DNA of 10,518 nt from Anaerolineales bacterium UBA832 (GTDB lineage Bacteria; Chloroflexota; Anaerolineae; Anaerolineales; UBA11657): the NCBI GenBank assembly GCA_002296125.1, contig DBHI01000106.1:589-11106 (forward strand). Direction: 5' to 3'. Numbering within the stretch: position 1 is the first letter of the stretch; each line of letters opens with the position of its first letter. Of the stretch, positions 1-6,993 are shown in pieces. The notes under the pieces were generated by a model that did no database searches, was not told the origin of the DNA, and saw nothing but the letters and a program-made list of their open reading frames with translations. The position numbers were made by a program, and so were the translations under genes.

Positions 1-1
1 A

Positions 2-217
2 GGAGACTCATTTCAACCATTAGGCATGAATGGAAAAAGTCAATTGATATCTGATTACATGACAAACACTAAAATACCTTACGAATTACGAGATCATATC
101 CCACTATTTGTTATTAACAACAAAATTATCTGGATACCTGGCTGGAGAACAGATCATTGTTATAGAATACAAGCTAATACTAAAACAATTTTACGAATCA
201 AAATGACACAAAACTAA
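2..217 (+). CDS. tilS: tRNA(Ile)-lysidine synthase, C-terminal fragment (5' end outside window)
   Basis: The reading frame is open from the window edge, so this is the last 71 residues of a longer protein and not a small gene starting at the ATG at 26. The fragment reads like the C-terminal domain of TilS: a GDSFQPLGMNGKSQLISDY stretch, then IPYELRDHIPLFV, then IIWIPGWRTD and a closing TKTILRIKM. In TilS this domain helps bind tRNA-Ile, and the missing N-terminal PP-loop ATPase domain adds lysine to cytidine 34 of the CAU anticodon, converting its reading from AUG to AUA. The enzyme is cytoplasmic and usually essential. The stop lies only 14 bases before the tupA ATG, so read-through into the transporter genes is possible. 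The family call rests on this domain alone but the match of motif order is good. Confidence 0.85.
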   Translation, partial: GDSFQPLGMNGKSQLISDYMTNTKIPYELRDHIPLFVINNKIIWIPGWRTDHCYRIQANTKTILRIKMTQN

Positions 218-231
218 TAAAACTTAATTTG

Positions 232-1095
232 ATGACTCTATTCAAACTTACTAGAATCATACGAACAAGTATTTACTGCATAGGTATTATCCTATTAGGA
301 TGTCAAAGAAATGCGGACCCTAATAATACTCTCACATTAGCCACTACTACTAGCACTGAAAACTCTGGCTTACTTGACCATATCCTACCTGATTTCGAAC
401 AAAACTTTGATTCAAAAATCGAAGTAATTGCAGTTGGCACTGGTCAAGCTATTGCACTTGGAAAATCAGGTAATGCAGATGTATTGCTTGTACATGCACC
501 AGACCTCGAAAACACATTTGTGAATCAAGGTTACGGTACAAAACGATATCAAGTAATGTATAACGACTTTATTATTGTGGGACCAAAGAGTGATCCAGCT
601 TCGATAAGAGGAATAAAAGATGCCTCAAGAGCGATGACCAAAATATACAAACAAAATGCGCCTTGGGCTTCCAGGGGTGATGAATCCGGTACGCACATGA
701 AAGAAAACTATTTATGGTCACAAGTTAATATTACACCTAAATCTGCAGACAATTGGTACTATTCCCTTGGACAAGGCATGGGTGCAACACTACAATTTGC
801 CAACGAAACTGATTCCTATACACTCACCGACCGTGCAACTTACTTAATGCAAGCCGATATACTACCATATCTTACTATCATGGTAGGAGGTGACCATATA
901 CGAAACAATCTTGACCAAAACCTTTACAACTTGTACAGTATCATTCCAATTAATCCTAACAAACATCAATACATTAACCATGATTTAGCATTGCAATTCA
1001 CTAATTGGTTTACAAGTACGAATACACAAACTCATATAGCTAATTTTGGCAAAGAAAAACTAGGACAACCGATTTTTTACACATTTGTGAGATAA
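232..1095 (+). CDS. tupA: Tungstate ABC transporter, substrate-binding lipoprotein TupA
   Basis: Extracytoplasmic tungstate-binding lipoprotein of an ABC importer (287 residues from the ATG at 232; an in-frame TTG lies one codon earlier). A short charged start and hydrophobic stretch end in the lipobox LLGC, with Cys24 as the likely lipidation site. The TTTS motif (about residues 38-41), typical of the TupA oxyanion pocket, follows. Further family signatures are GTGQAIALGKSGNADVLLVH, the GYG and VMYNDFIIVGP block around residues 100-118, and SRGDESGTH around 148-155, the second part of the oxyanion site. Length fits the family. The genes for permease and ATPase follow on the same strand. Molybdate binding cannot be excluded from sequence, but TupA fits better than ModA because of TTTS and SRGDxSGTH. 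There is no clear ribosome binding site. Confidence 0.92.
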   Translation: MTLFKLTRIIRTSIYCIGIILLGCQRNADPNNTLTLATTTSTENSGLLDHILPDFEQNFDSKIEVIAVGTGQAIALGKSGNADVLLVHAPDLENTFVNQGYGTKRYQVMYNDFIIVGPKSDPASIRGIKDASRAMTKIYKQNAPWASRGDESGTHMKENYLWSQVNITPKSADNWYYSLGQGMGATLQFANETDSYTLTDRATYLMQADILPYLTIMVGGDHIRNNLDQNLYNLYSIIPINPNKHQYINHDLALQFTNWFTSTNTQTHIANFGKEKLGQPIFYTFVR

Positions 1096-1191
1096 TTCCT
1101 ATCACAAAACAAAAGGATAATAAGTTGTATTAAATGACTATTGTTCAACAAACACATGTATTGATCATTCGACATAACATACCCTAATATA

Positions 1192-1887
1192 ATGCCAAAT
1201 TCTCTCACAGAATCTATATCATTAATACTTAGCTTAGACAAAGACTTAATTGATATTACCCTACTAACATTACGCATAACCCTTTCCTCATTGACATTGA
1301 GTATAATCATTGGTTTACCAATAGGAACATTATTAGGTCTTTCAAGACACATACCTGCTCGAGGATTCATAATGGCGTTTCTTTATACTGGTATGGGTTT
1401 ACCACCTGTAGTTGTTGGCTTAGTAGTATTTATACTATTATCAAGGTCTGGCCCCATGGGACATCTAGAATGGCTGTTCTCCCCTAATGCAATGATTCTT
1501 GCTCAAACGATTATTGCTCTCCCTATTATAGTCGGTCTAACTATGGCATCTACTGGCAGTACACATCCATCACTACCTCAACAAGTAACCTCACTAGGTG
1601 CAACTAAATTACAAACTGCAATAACCATTTTGTCTGAAAGTAAGTATGGATTGTTAGCCGCAATTGCAGCAACATATGGCAGAATCGTTGCTGAAGTTGG
1701 AGCCGTGTTGTTAGTTGGAGGGAATATCGAAACAAAAACTAGAGTATTGACAACAGCTATAGTATTAGAAACTCGCAAAGGTGCTTTTGGATTTGCGCTC
1801 GGACTGGGACTGATCCTTCTAACAATAACTTTTGTAGCAAATATAATATTATTACGATTTGGAAACTGGAACAATGATCAACGATAA
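1192..1887 (+). CDS. tupB: Tungstate ABC transporter, permease TupB
   Basis: Integral membrane permease of the tungstate importer, 231 residues, the usual TupB size. About five membrane helices are visible (roughly 25-50, 60-84, 101-120, 153-178 and 198-222). The cytoplasmic coupling loop that docks on the ATPase is present around residues 132-150, with the core LGATKLQTA where the family has its EAA-loop LGA. The GLPPVVVGL stretch and AEVGAVLLVGGNIE near residue 167 are typical of TupB-like permeases. The ATG at 1192 is the only reasonable start: an in-frame TGA lies at 1162-1164 with no ATG, GTG or TTG between. The gene is separated from tupA by 96 bases but overlaps tupC, so the permease and ATPase are probably translationally coupled. 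No ribosome binding site is evident. Confidence 0.92.
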   Translation: MPNSLTESISLILSLDKDLIDITLLTLRITLSSLTLSIIIGLPIGTLLGLSRHIPARGFIMAFLYTGMGLPPVVVGLVVFILLSRSGPMGHLEWLFSPNAMILAQTIIALPIIVGLTMASTGSTHPSLPQQVTSLGATKLQTAITILSESKYGLLAAIAATYGRIVAEVGAVLLVGGNIETKTRVLTTAIVLETRKGAFGFALGLGLILLTITFVANIILLRFGNWNNDQR

Positions 1888-2611
1888 TAATCAATTACTG
1901 TACAACATTAATAATTTACATCAAATATATAATGGACGTACAATCTTAAATATTAATCACCTTTCCATATACAAACAAGAAATACTTGCTATCGTAGGCC
2001 CAAATGGTGCAGGCAAATCTACTTTACTTCGCATACTAAATTTCCTAGAAGCTGCCCACAATGGACAAATATATTTCGATGGTGAATCAATTGAAAAAAC
2101 ACCGTCTATTCATACAATAAGAAAAGTTGCAATGATGTTCCAAAATCCACAACTACTAAATAAATCTGTTAGATCAAACATTGAATATGGACTAAAATTA
2201 AGAGGAAAAAGATCAAACGAGTTAGTACTCCAAGAAACACTCAAAAATGTAGGATTGAATCAATATGCTCAAAACAAAGTCTCATCCTTGTCAGGAGGAG
2301 AACTACAGAGAGTAGCTATTGCTAGAACATTAATACTAAATACCAAAGCTCTACTGCTAGACGAACCCACATCAAACCTAGATCCATACAATACCGATTT
2401 AATTGAACAGCTCATTCGAACACATCACAAATTACATAAGTCTACAATTGTATTAGTCACACACAATCTACACCAAGCTAGAAGATTAGCACATAGGTGT
2501 GCATTGTTACTCGATGGAAATTTAATTGAAATCTCATCTACAAAAGATTTTTTTGAAAAACCAAATGATAAACGGGTGTCAGAATTCATTCATGGAAAAA
2601 TAATTTACTAA
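1874..2611 (+). CDS. tupC: Tungstate ABC transporter, ATP-binding protein TupC
   Basis: ATPase subunit of the tungstate importer, 245 residues from the ATG at 1874, which overlaps the end of tupB by 14 bases. All ABC motifs are intact: Walker A GPNGAGKST (42-50), Q-loop MFQNP with Gln90, signature LSGGE (139-143), Walker B ALLLDEP (159-165), D-loop SNLD and the switch His197 in VTHN. An in-frame TTG at 1859 would add five residues, but the ATG start gives a normal N-terminus. The protein acts as a dimer on the cytoplasmic side of TupB. It is rich in Asn and Gln compared with the minus-strand proteins, which reflects the A/C-rich plus strand. The last codons lie inside an inverted repeat shared with the converging recombinase gene. 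Confidence 0.92.
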   Translation: MINDNNQLLYNINNLHQIYNGRTILNINHLSIYKQEILAIVGPNGAGKSTLLRILNFLEAAHNGQIYFDGESIEKTPSIHTIRKVAMMFQNPQLLNKSVRSNIEYGLKLRGKRSNELVLQETLKNVGLNQYAQNKVSSLSGGELQRVAIARTLILNTKALLLDEPTSNLDPYNTDLIEQLIRTHHKLHKSTIVLVTHNLHQARRLAHRCALLLDGNLIEISSTKDFFEKPNDKRVSEFIHGKIIY

Positions 2612-2624
2612 AAAATTATTTTTC
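2595..2624. terminator. Stop-codon-spanning inverted repeat, possible bidirectional terminator
   Basis: A perfect 12-bp inverted repeat (arms 2595-2606 and 2613-2624, 6-base loop 2607-2612) lies exactly where tupC and the recombinase gene converge. The right arm starts with AAATTATTTTTC, so each transcript would form a hairpin whose 3' arm is itself U-rich. Both stop codons (2609-2611 and, on the minus strand, 2616-2618) are within it. Each stem has only one G-C pair, so the hairpin is weak, and it is less convincing than a classical GC-rich terminator. The position makes a bidirectional terminator the simplest reading. Confidence 0.5.
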
Positions 2625-3602
2625 AAGCAATTTTCTGATTTTTCTTCTTACTTCACCCCATTGCACCTTGGACAAACCTAATTTGCGTCTCAATTTCTCT
2701 GGCTCCATACCATCACGGTAGTCACGTACAGCGCACGTCCAACGTAACATTTCAAATGAAATATGTTTACTTAACCCAGCAGCTGTACTCACATCCCCTA
2801 AACGATATTCCAATAGACGGACAGACCATGGAAAAATTTTTTCAGTAATCTCATAACGATCACTATAATTTGCAAAATCCTTAATCCAACTAGATGCTAA
2901 TAATACTTTGCGCTCTTTATGAATATGTCTTTTATCTGCATATCGCACATATAAATGCGGTTCATCCGTTCCTTCAATAACCAAATGGTTGTGTACTAAC
3001 CTAACAGTTTCACCTTTGCGTAAACCTGTATGTAATAATAATGAAAATAACATATGTGGTCGCATGTCACCTGTTTTTTTTCCCTTAAAAAGCTTTTCAG
3101 CAGCTTGTTGTGCTTGTGAAACTTCAAGTTCTGTCAAAAATGTCGGTAAAGGACTTCGAACAGATACATTAACAACAGCATCAGCAGGATTTATAGAAAG
3201 ACCACAAACTGGTGTTACCCATCGAAAGAACGACTTTAAAGATGTGATGCGTCTATCCAAAGTTTTAGCAGAACATGGGATACGTCTTTGATGTTTCATC
3301 CATTCTAAATAATCATTTAATATCTGAGTATTAAACTCACCAACAGATGCCCCCGCACCAGCATATTCAGATAATAACCTTATATCAATTCTATAATTCT
3401 TGATAGTATTCTCTGATAATCCCGCGTCTCTTCGACTTTGTATCCAAACTTCCAGAGCAGCTGAAATAGACGTTTCTACATTAATCTGATAACCACCTGG
3501 GTGCAAATCAATAATCTTGTCCGATCTCACTTTATTACTACTTTTATGCTCAAGTGATTTTTCAGACTTATTGTAATCAAACAAAGAAAGTTGTTTATTC
3601 AT
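2616..3602 (-). CDS. Tyrosine-recombinase-like protein lacking the catalytic tyrosine
   Basis: An intact 328-residue protein with the two-domain plan of XerC/XerD-type recombinases. An N-terminal SAM-like core-binding domain covers about residues 43-130 (GLSENTIKNYRIDIRLLSEY, LDRRITSLKSFFRW). The catalytic-like domain follows from about 155. Arg195 in LLLHTGLRKGE matches the first catalytic Arg and the HKERKVLL region (229-235) carries the usual lysine. The C-terminal box is altered: ISFEMLRWT gives Glu284 where the HxxR histidine should be, keeps Arg287 and has Trp288 (tolerated, as in Cre). LGLSKVQWGEVRRKIRKL puts an Arg (about 319) where the nucleophilic Tyr belongs. No Tyr occurs after Tyr295. 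Strand cutting is therefore unlikely and a DNA-binding or architectural role is plausible (inference). The first 40 residues are charged and of unknown role. It lies 32 bases downstream of the LysM gene on the same strand. Confidence 0.82.
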   Translation of the reverse strand: MNKQLSLFDYNKSEKSLEHKSSNKVRSDKIIDLHPGGYQINVETSISAALEVWIQSRRDAGLSENTIKNYRIDIRLLSEYAGAGASVGEFNTQILNDYLEWMKHQRRIPCSAKTLDRRITSLKSFFRWVTPVCGLSINPADAVVNVSVRSPLPTFLTELEVSQAQQAAEKLFKGKKTGDMRPHMLFSLLLHTGLRKGETVRLVHNHLVIEGTDEPHLYVRYADKRHIHKERKVLLASSWIKDFANYSDRYEITEKIFPWSVRLLEYRLGDVSTAAGLSKHISFEMLRWTCAVRDYRDGMEPEKLRRKLGLSKVQWGEVRRKIRKLLEK

Positions 3603-3634
3603 TAATCATATACCACTTAATTTGATGAATCATA

Positions 3635-5461
3635 TCACCACATTAACTTTATTCTACCCCAAGTACCAGGATCGGATAATTTTCGTGCTTCTATATTTGA
3701 TACCATAGTTTCCTGACTAGCAAGTCCTATGGAATCATTATCACTAATAGAAATAACAAAGCCGTATTCCTGACCAATTACAGGAACTACATCAAAAACA
3801 TACCATGGCAAAGATGCTTCAAGGACATATCCTTTTTCTAATTTGCGCGACATAATATCCACATCCACAATCAATCCACTCTTATCCGATGGAAACCATC
3901 GATATCCCTGAATCTTACCCAATCCTATAGAAAAATCGCCTGGTGACAAACCTATCTGATAATCTTCAGAACTAAGACTACTATCAACAATGTTACTACT
4001 AACAACTTTGTCGAACAAGATTTCCACACTATCTCCCTTGAAAATAGTCTCTCCATTCTCAGTTTGGACATGCACATCATCTTCAACTTTAACTGCTATA
4101 TACAAATTGTTGTTATCCCAAGTTAACCCATAGTTAAAACTTAAATCACCAATGTTATTCCAACTACTATAGCCATACACAACATTATTAGCCGTCAAAG
4201 ATACGCTTCTCCAATCTTCTAAATAACCATCAATCAATGGTGGTACATCTACCTTATTTATAACTATACCAGTATAATCTTCTCCTATAAAAGCTGGTAA
4301 AAATATAACCTGACCAGATTTCAATACAAAGTCTGCCAAACAGTTAGCATTAGCAATTTCTGCAACACTCTCTCCAACTTGCGTAGCCAAGGCAAACAAT
4401 GTGTCTCCTGGTTGCACCTTATACTCCAACCAACCAGATACACTAATTTGACAAACAGCTTCTGTGGATTGAACAATCTGAGTTGGTATACTGGTATTGG
4501 TATAAACTGGTACTAATGTAGGTGTGAAAATTAATTTTTCAGTAGGAACAGGAGTTTTTGTAGATGTTGGCAAAGACAACAAGCTAACAGTCGGATTTTG
4601 TAAAATAAAATCGGTTGGTCGCAAAGTCACCTGCAAAGTATCATTAGCAGATGTTGGTGTCACTGTAGGAATCTCTGTACCTGTACGTGTGGGAAACTCT
4701 AACACCACAACTGCAGTAGATTCATCTGGAATTGTACTAGAAGATTTCTCTATTTCATCAGTAACAGAATTATTATCTATTTCTAGCACAATATCACTAT
4801 CAGATAAATCATCCTCACCATATGATACAAGAAGACCCCCAATCACTGTAAGCAACAATAAAATTGCGATTCCTAACCCTGATATTGCTTTATTCCAACC
4901 ATTAGTTTGGCCCCTTATAGATTGCTTATCATAATATGGCCAAGGTAATCTAGGAAACAACCAAACTATCAATAAAAGAATTAATACTATTGCATCTACA
5001 GCCAAAACAACATAAAACATTCTTAAAAAAGATGTGTTGTTGATTATGTCCTGTGAAACCAAAAATATTCCTAAACTAGCTAATACAGCTGTAATCATCA
5101 ATGCCATGAACACAGCAACAACTTGTTGGTTTGTACTACCCAGTTCAAATTTTGACAAAAACGATAATCGTGGAAACAACTTAATCAGTACAACAATGAC
5201 AATAATCGTAATATTTATCCATATTGCAGTAACAAAATTTTGTAGACTACCTAATTGCAACAAAAGATCATTAGTTAACACGTATAATACAACAAGACCA
5301 ATAGAAACAGTAATTGAAACTGCTAATGATACTGACCACAATTTATTAATTGAGTTATCAGAATTTGATTGACCAAAACCCCAACCCATTAATTGTGCAG
5401 CAATCAGAGCATAAACAATCAAATTAATAATAATAAGAATAATTACATTTGTTAATGACAT
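3635..5461 (-). CDS. Membrane protein with LysM domain and C-terminal CBM9-like domain
   Basis: A 608-residue surface protein with no named function. The N-terminal part has about six membrane helices (roughly 5-27, 41-62, 74-97, 113-136, 148-170 and 190-213). A Thr/Pro/Ser-rich linker (about 245-335, with repeated PT and TPT units) leads to a LysM domain (about 346-389: YKVQPGDTLFALA, then SGQVIFLP), a fold that binds N-acetylglucosamine polymers such as peptidoglycan. Cys337 and Cys374 flank it and could form a disulfide. Residues from about 400 resemble a family 9 carbohydrate-binding or DOMON-like domain: PLIDGYLEDW, then LTWDNNNLYIAVKVEDD, GDSVEILFD, VLEASLPW and DPGTWGRIKL. It probably sits outside the membrane, bound to wall or surface sugars (inference). 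It starts 10 bases after the GAF gene, so the two are probably cotranscribed. The linker and domain set are familiar from Chloroflexota. Confidence 0.85.
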   Translation of the reverse strand: MSLTNVIILIIINLIVYALIAAQLMGWGFGQSNSDNSINKLWSVSLAVSITVSIGLVVLYVLTNDLLLQLGSLQNFVTAIWINITIIVIVVLIKLFPRLSFLSKFELGSTNQQVVAVFMALMITAVLASLGIFLVSQDIINNTSFLRMFYVVLAVDAIVLILLLIVWLFPRLPWPYYDKQSIRGQTNGWNKAISGLGIAILLLLTVIGGLLVSYGEDDLSDSDIVLEIDNNSVTDEIEKSSSTIPDESTAVVVLEFPTRTGTEIPTVTPTSANDTLQVTLRPTDFILQNPTVSLLSLPTSTKTPVPTEKLIFTPTLVPVYTNTSIPTQIVQSTEAVCQISVSGWLEYKVQPGDTLFALATQVGESVAEIANANCLADFVLKSGQVIFLPAFIGEDYTGIVINKVDVPPLIDGYLEDWRSVSLTANNVVYGYSSWNNIGDLSFNYGLTWDNNNLYIAVKVEDDVHVQTENGETIFKGDSVEILFDKVVSSNIVDSSLSSEDYQIGLSPGDFSIGLGKIQGYRWFPSDKSGLIVDVDIMSRKLEKGYVLEASLPWYVFDVVPVIGQEYGFVISISDNDSIGLASQETMVSNIEARKLSDPGTWGRIKLMW

Positions 5462-5471
5462 TTTAATTTAT

Positions 5472-6737
5472 CTAATGATAATCTACAATATTCTCTAAAG
5501 TACGTGCAATAGGATCTAATAATGCTAATAACATTTGTTGATCCGATTCACTCCAATCAGACAACGAATCTGGAGAAAGCACCATAATTGCCTTGTTTAA
5601 TTCCAAGTCTGATGGAACCAATGCAACCAATGCAGGCGACAAATATTGCAAACCGACTTGATTAGCTAACAATTGAAGTTCCATTTCATCTAATATTGGA
5701 TCAAGTCTTAACAAAGCCTGTCCATTTAAAACTGATGCTATCTTTTCTAATTGTGACGCTGGCAAAATAAAATCAACTACAGTTCTATTTCTTAATAAAT
5801 CATAACCACCCATACACCTTATAGACTGGTCATCTGTATCTAATTCCCACAACAATCCGATTTCGGCACCTAAAGCCACACCTACACCTCGTGACACCGA
5901 TTGTATAGCGCTATTTTGCTTGGTTTCTACACCAATAGATGCAATTGTTCTCACAATATGTGGTGACAAACCAGGATCTACTGGACTATCAAGAAGGGGC
6001 ACAAACAATGATGAATCAGTTACATCATTTACAACAACCAAATTTGAATCCAAGACTCGTCTATAAATAATGAGTACAAACATTGGAAAAACTACTAAGT
6101 CAGTGATTCGAGTAAATGCAGAAATATAACCGCTTAAGATTTGTGTTGTAAGTGAAAAACCTAAATGCAACAATGTACCTAGCAAAGCAATAACAAATAT
6201 GCCTAATCCAAAATCCCAATCTATAGGTCTACGCCACAACAATAACACTAATACACCTAAAATTAATCCTACTTGTGGAGCTGTCCAAAACAAATCATGA
6301 TCCGAATTGTTAAAATCAATAAGATCTAGACTAGATGAACGCCAAAATATTAACGCTACTATCGTAACAATCACTATAAATATGCTGCCCACACTTAAGT
6401 AAATGTCTCCTCTCATATCATCTGGTCTAGACAAGAGTGCCCATCCAATAACAAGTAAGGAGAAAAATGAAATAGCTCTATCTAATGGAGGCAACAAATA
6501 AGCTCCCTCGATAATATCAAAAACACCCAATATGACTAATACAACAAAAAACATTCGCATAACCAAAACTACTCCTGAAGCCAAGGCAAATCGACCAAAA
6601 TCTGATTCTGGCATTAGTCTATGGTACCTAATAGACAATGCCAAGCCTGACTCTAATGCAAATAGTATGATAACGTGATAAACAAAGTTACCTGGGGGCT
6701 CACTGACTAGTGTAATTATAGAATTTAGAATAATCAT
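5472..6737 (-). CDS. Seven-helix membrane protein with C-terminal GAF-like domain, no kinase domain
   Basis: A 421-residue protein with about seven membrane helices (roughly 16-37, 50-72, 84-104, 116-134, 152-169, 175-196 and 210-226). A soluble region follows, about 260-415, that looks like a GAF domain: IVRTIASIGVETKQNSAIQS, then VALGAEIGLLWELD, a central LPASQLEKIASVLNGQ and a final DWSESDQQMLLALLDPIA helix. Similar seven-helix/GAF proteins often continue into a histidine kinase. This one stops after GAF, with no HisKA, HATPase, GGDEF or PAS output, so it could be a sensor acting through partners (inference). I chose the ATG at 6737; a longer frame to a TTG at 6776 exists, but a strong extended -10 box (6757-6765) lies between them and would place that TTG upstream of transcription. 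It appears to head the three-gene minus-strand unit. The GAF assignment is by pattern and less certain than the membrane part. Confidence 0.78.
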   Translation of the reverse strand: MIILNSIITLVSEPPGNFVYHVIILFALESGLALSIRYHRLMPESDFGRFALASGVVLVMRMFFVVLVILGVFDIIEGAYLLPPLDRAISFFSLLVIGWALLSRPDDMRGDIYLSVGSIFIVIVTIVALIFWRSSSLDLIDFNNSDHDLFWTAPQVGLILGVLVLLLWRRPIDWDFGLGIFVIALLGTLLHLGFSLTTQILSGYISAFTRITDLVVFPMFVLIIYRRVLDSNLVVVNDVTDSSLFVPLLDSPVDPGLSPHIVRTIASIGVETKQNSAIQSVSRGVGVALGAEIGLLWELDTDDQSIRCMGGYDLLRNRTVVDFILPASQLEKIASVLNGQALLRLDPILDEMELQLLANQVGLQYLSPALVALVPSDLELNKAIMVLSPDSLSDWSESDQQMLLALLDPIARTLENIVDYH

Positions 6738-6756
6738 TTCTACACCGTGGAACTCG

Positions 6757-6765
6757 ATTATAGCA
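6757..6765 (-). promoter_or_regulatory. Extended -10 promoter for the GAF/LysM/recombinase unit
   Basis: On the minus strand this reads TGCTATAAT, a perfect extended -10 element (TGnTATAAT), 19 bases before the ATG at 6737. A TTGTTT at 6782-6787 could serve as a -35 box with a long 19-base spacer, which an extended -10 tolerates. Transcription would start near 6750 and leave a 5' leader of roughly a dozen bases. This site decides the start codon of the downstream gene. Confidence 0.6.
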
Positions 6766-6831
6766 CTGTAATACAAATCATAAACAATATTTTAGGGCAT
6801 AGGTCTTGCAACAAATTTTTGTAGTTTCTCT

Positions 6832-6837
6832 TATAAT
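6832..6837 (+). promoter_or_regulatory. -10 box of the tRNA-Leu promoter
   Basis: A consensus TATAAT lies 21 bases before the first base of the tRNA, a fitting distance for a short 5' leader removed by RNase P. The best upstream TTGCAA (6806-6811) is 20 bases away, too far for a normal -35, so only the -10 is supported. It diverges from the minus-strand promoter about 70 bases to the left. Confidence 0.5.
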
Positions 6838-6858
6838 CAAGCGAACATAGAACAAATA

Positions 6859-6942
<84 letters not shown>

Positions 6943-6993
6943 TGAAAACAAGAATAAAAACATAGATTGATTATTAAATAACTAACTTCTGTA

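Noticed and set aside
26..217. A small 63-residue gene starting at the ATG at 26
   Set aside because: The frame is open back to base 2 and the residues before the ATG continue the TilS C-terminal pattern, so the ATG is internal to a truncated gene.
1077..1370. Minus-strand open frame across the tupA-tupB junction
   Set aside because: It overlaps clear coding sequence of tupA and tupB, has no recognisable motif, and is explained as an antisense shadow.
2616..3602. Recombinase as the integrase of a mobile element inserted at tRNA-Leu
   Set aside because: The protein lacks the catalytic Tyr, is more than 3 kb from the tRNA with chromosomal-type genes between, and I see no second copy of the tRNA 3' end to act as an attachment site.
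6738..6776. Longer N-terminus of the GAF protein from a TTG at 6776
   Set aside because: The extended -10 box at 6757-6765 lies inside this extension, and the ATG at 6737 gives a normal start just before the first membrane helix.
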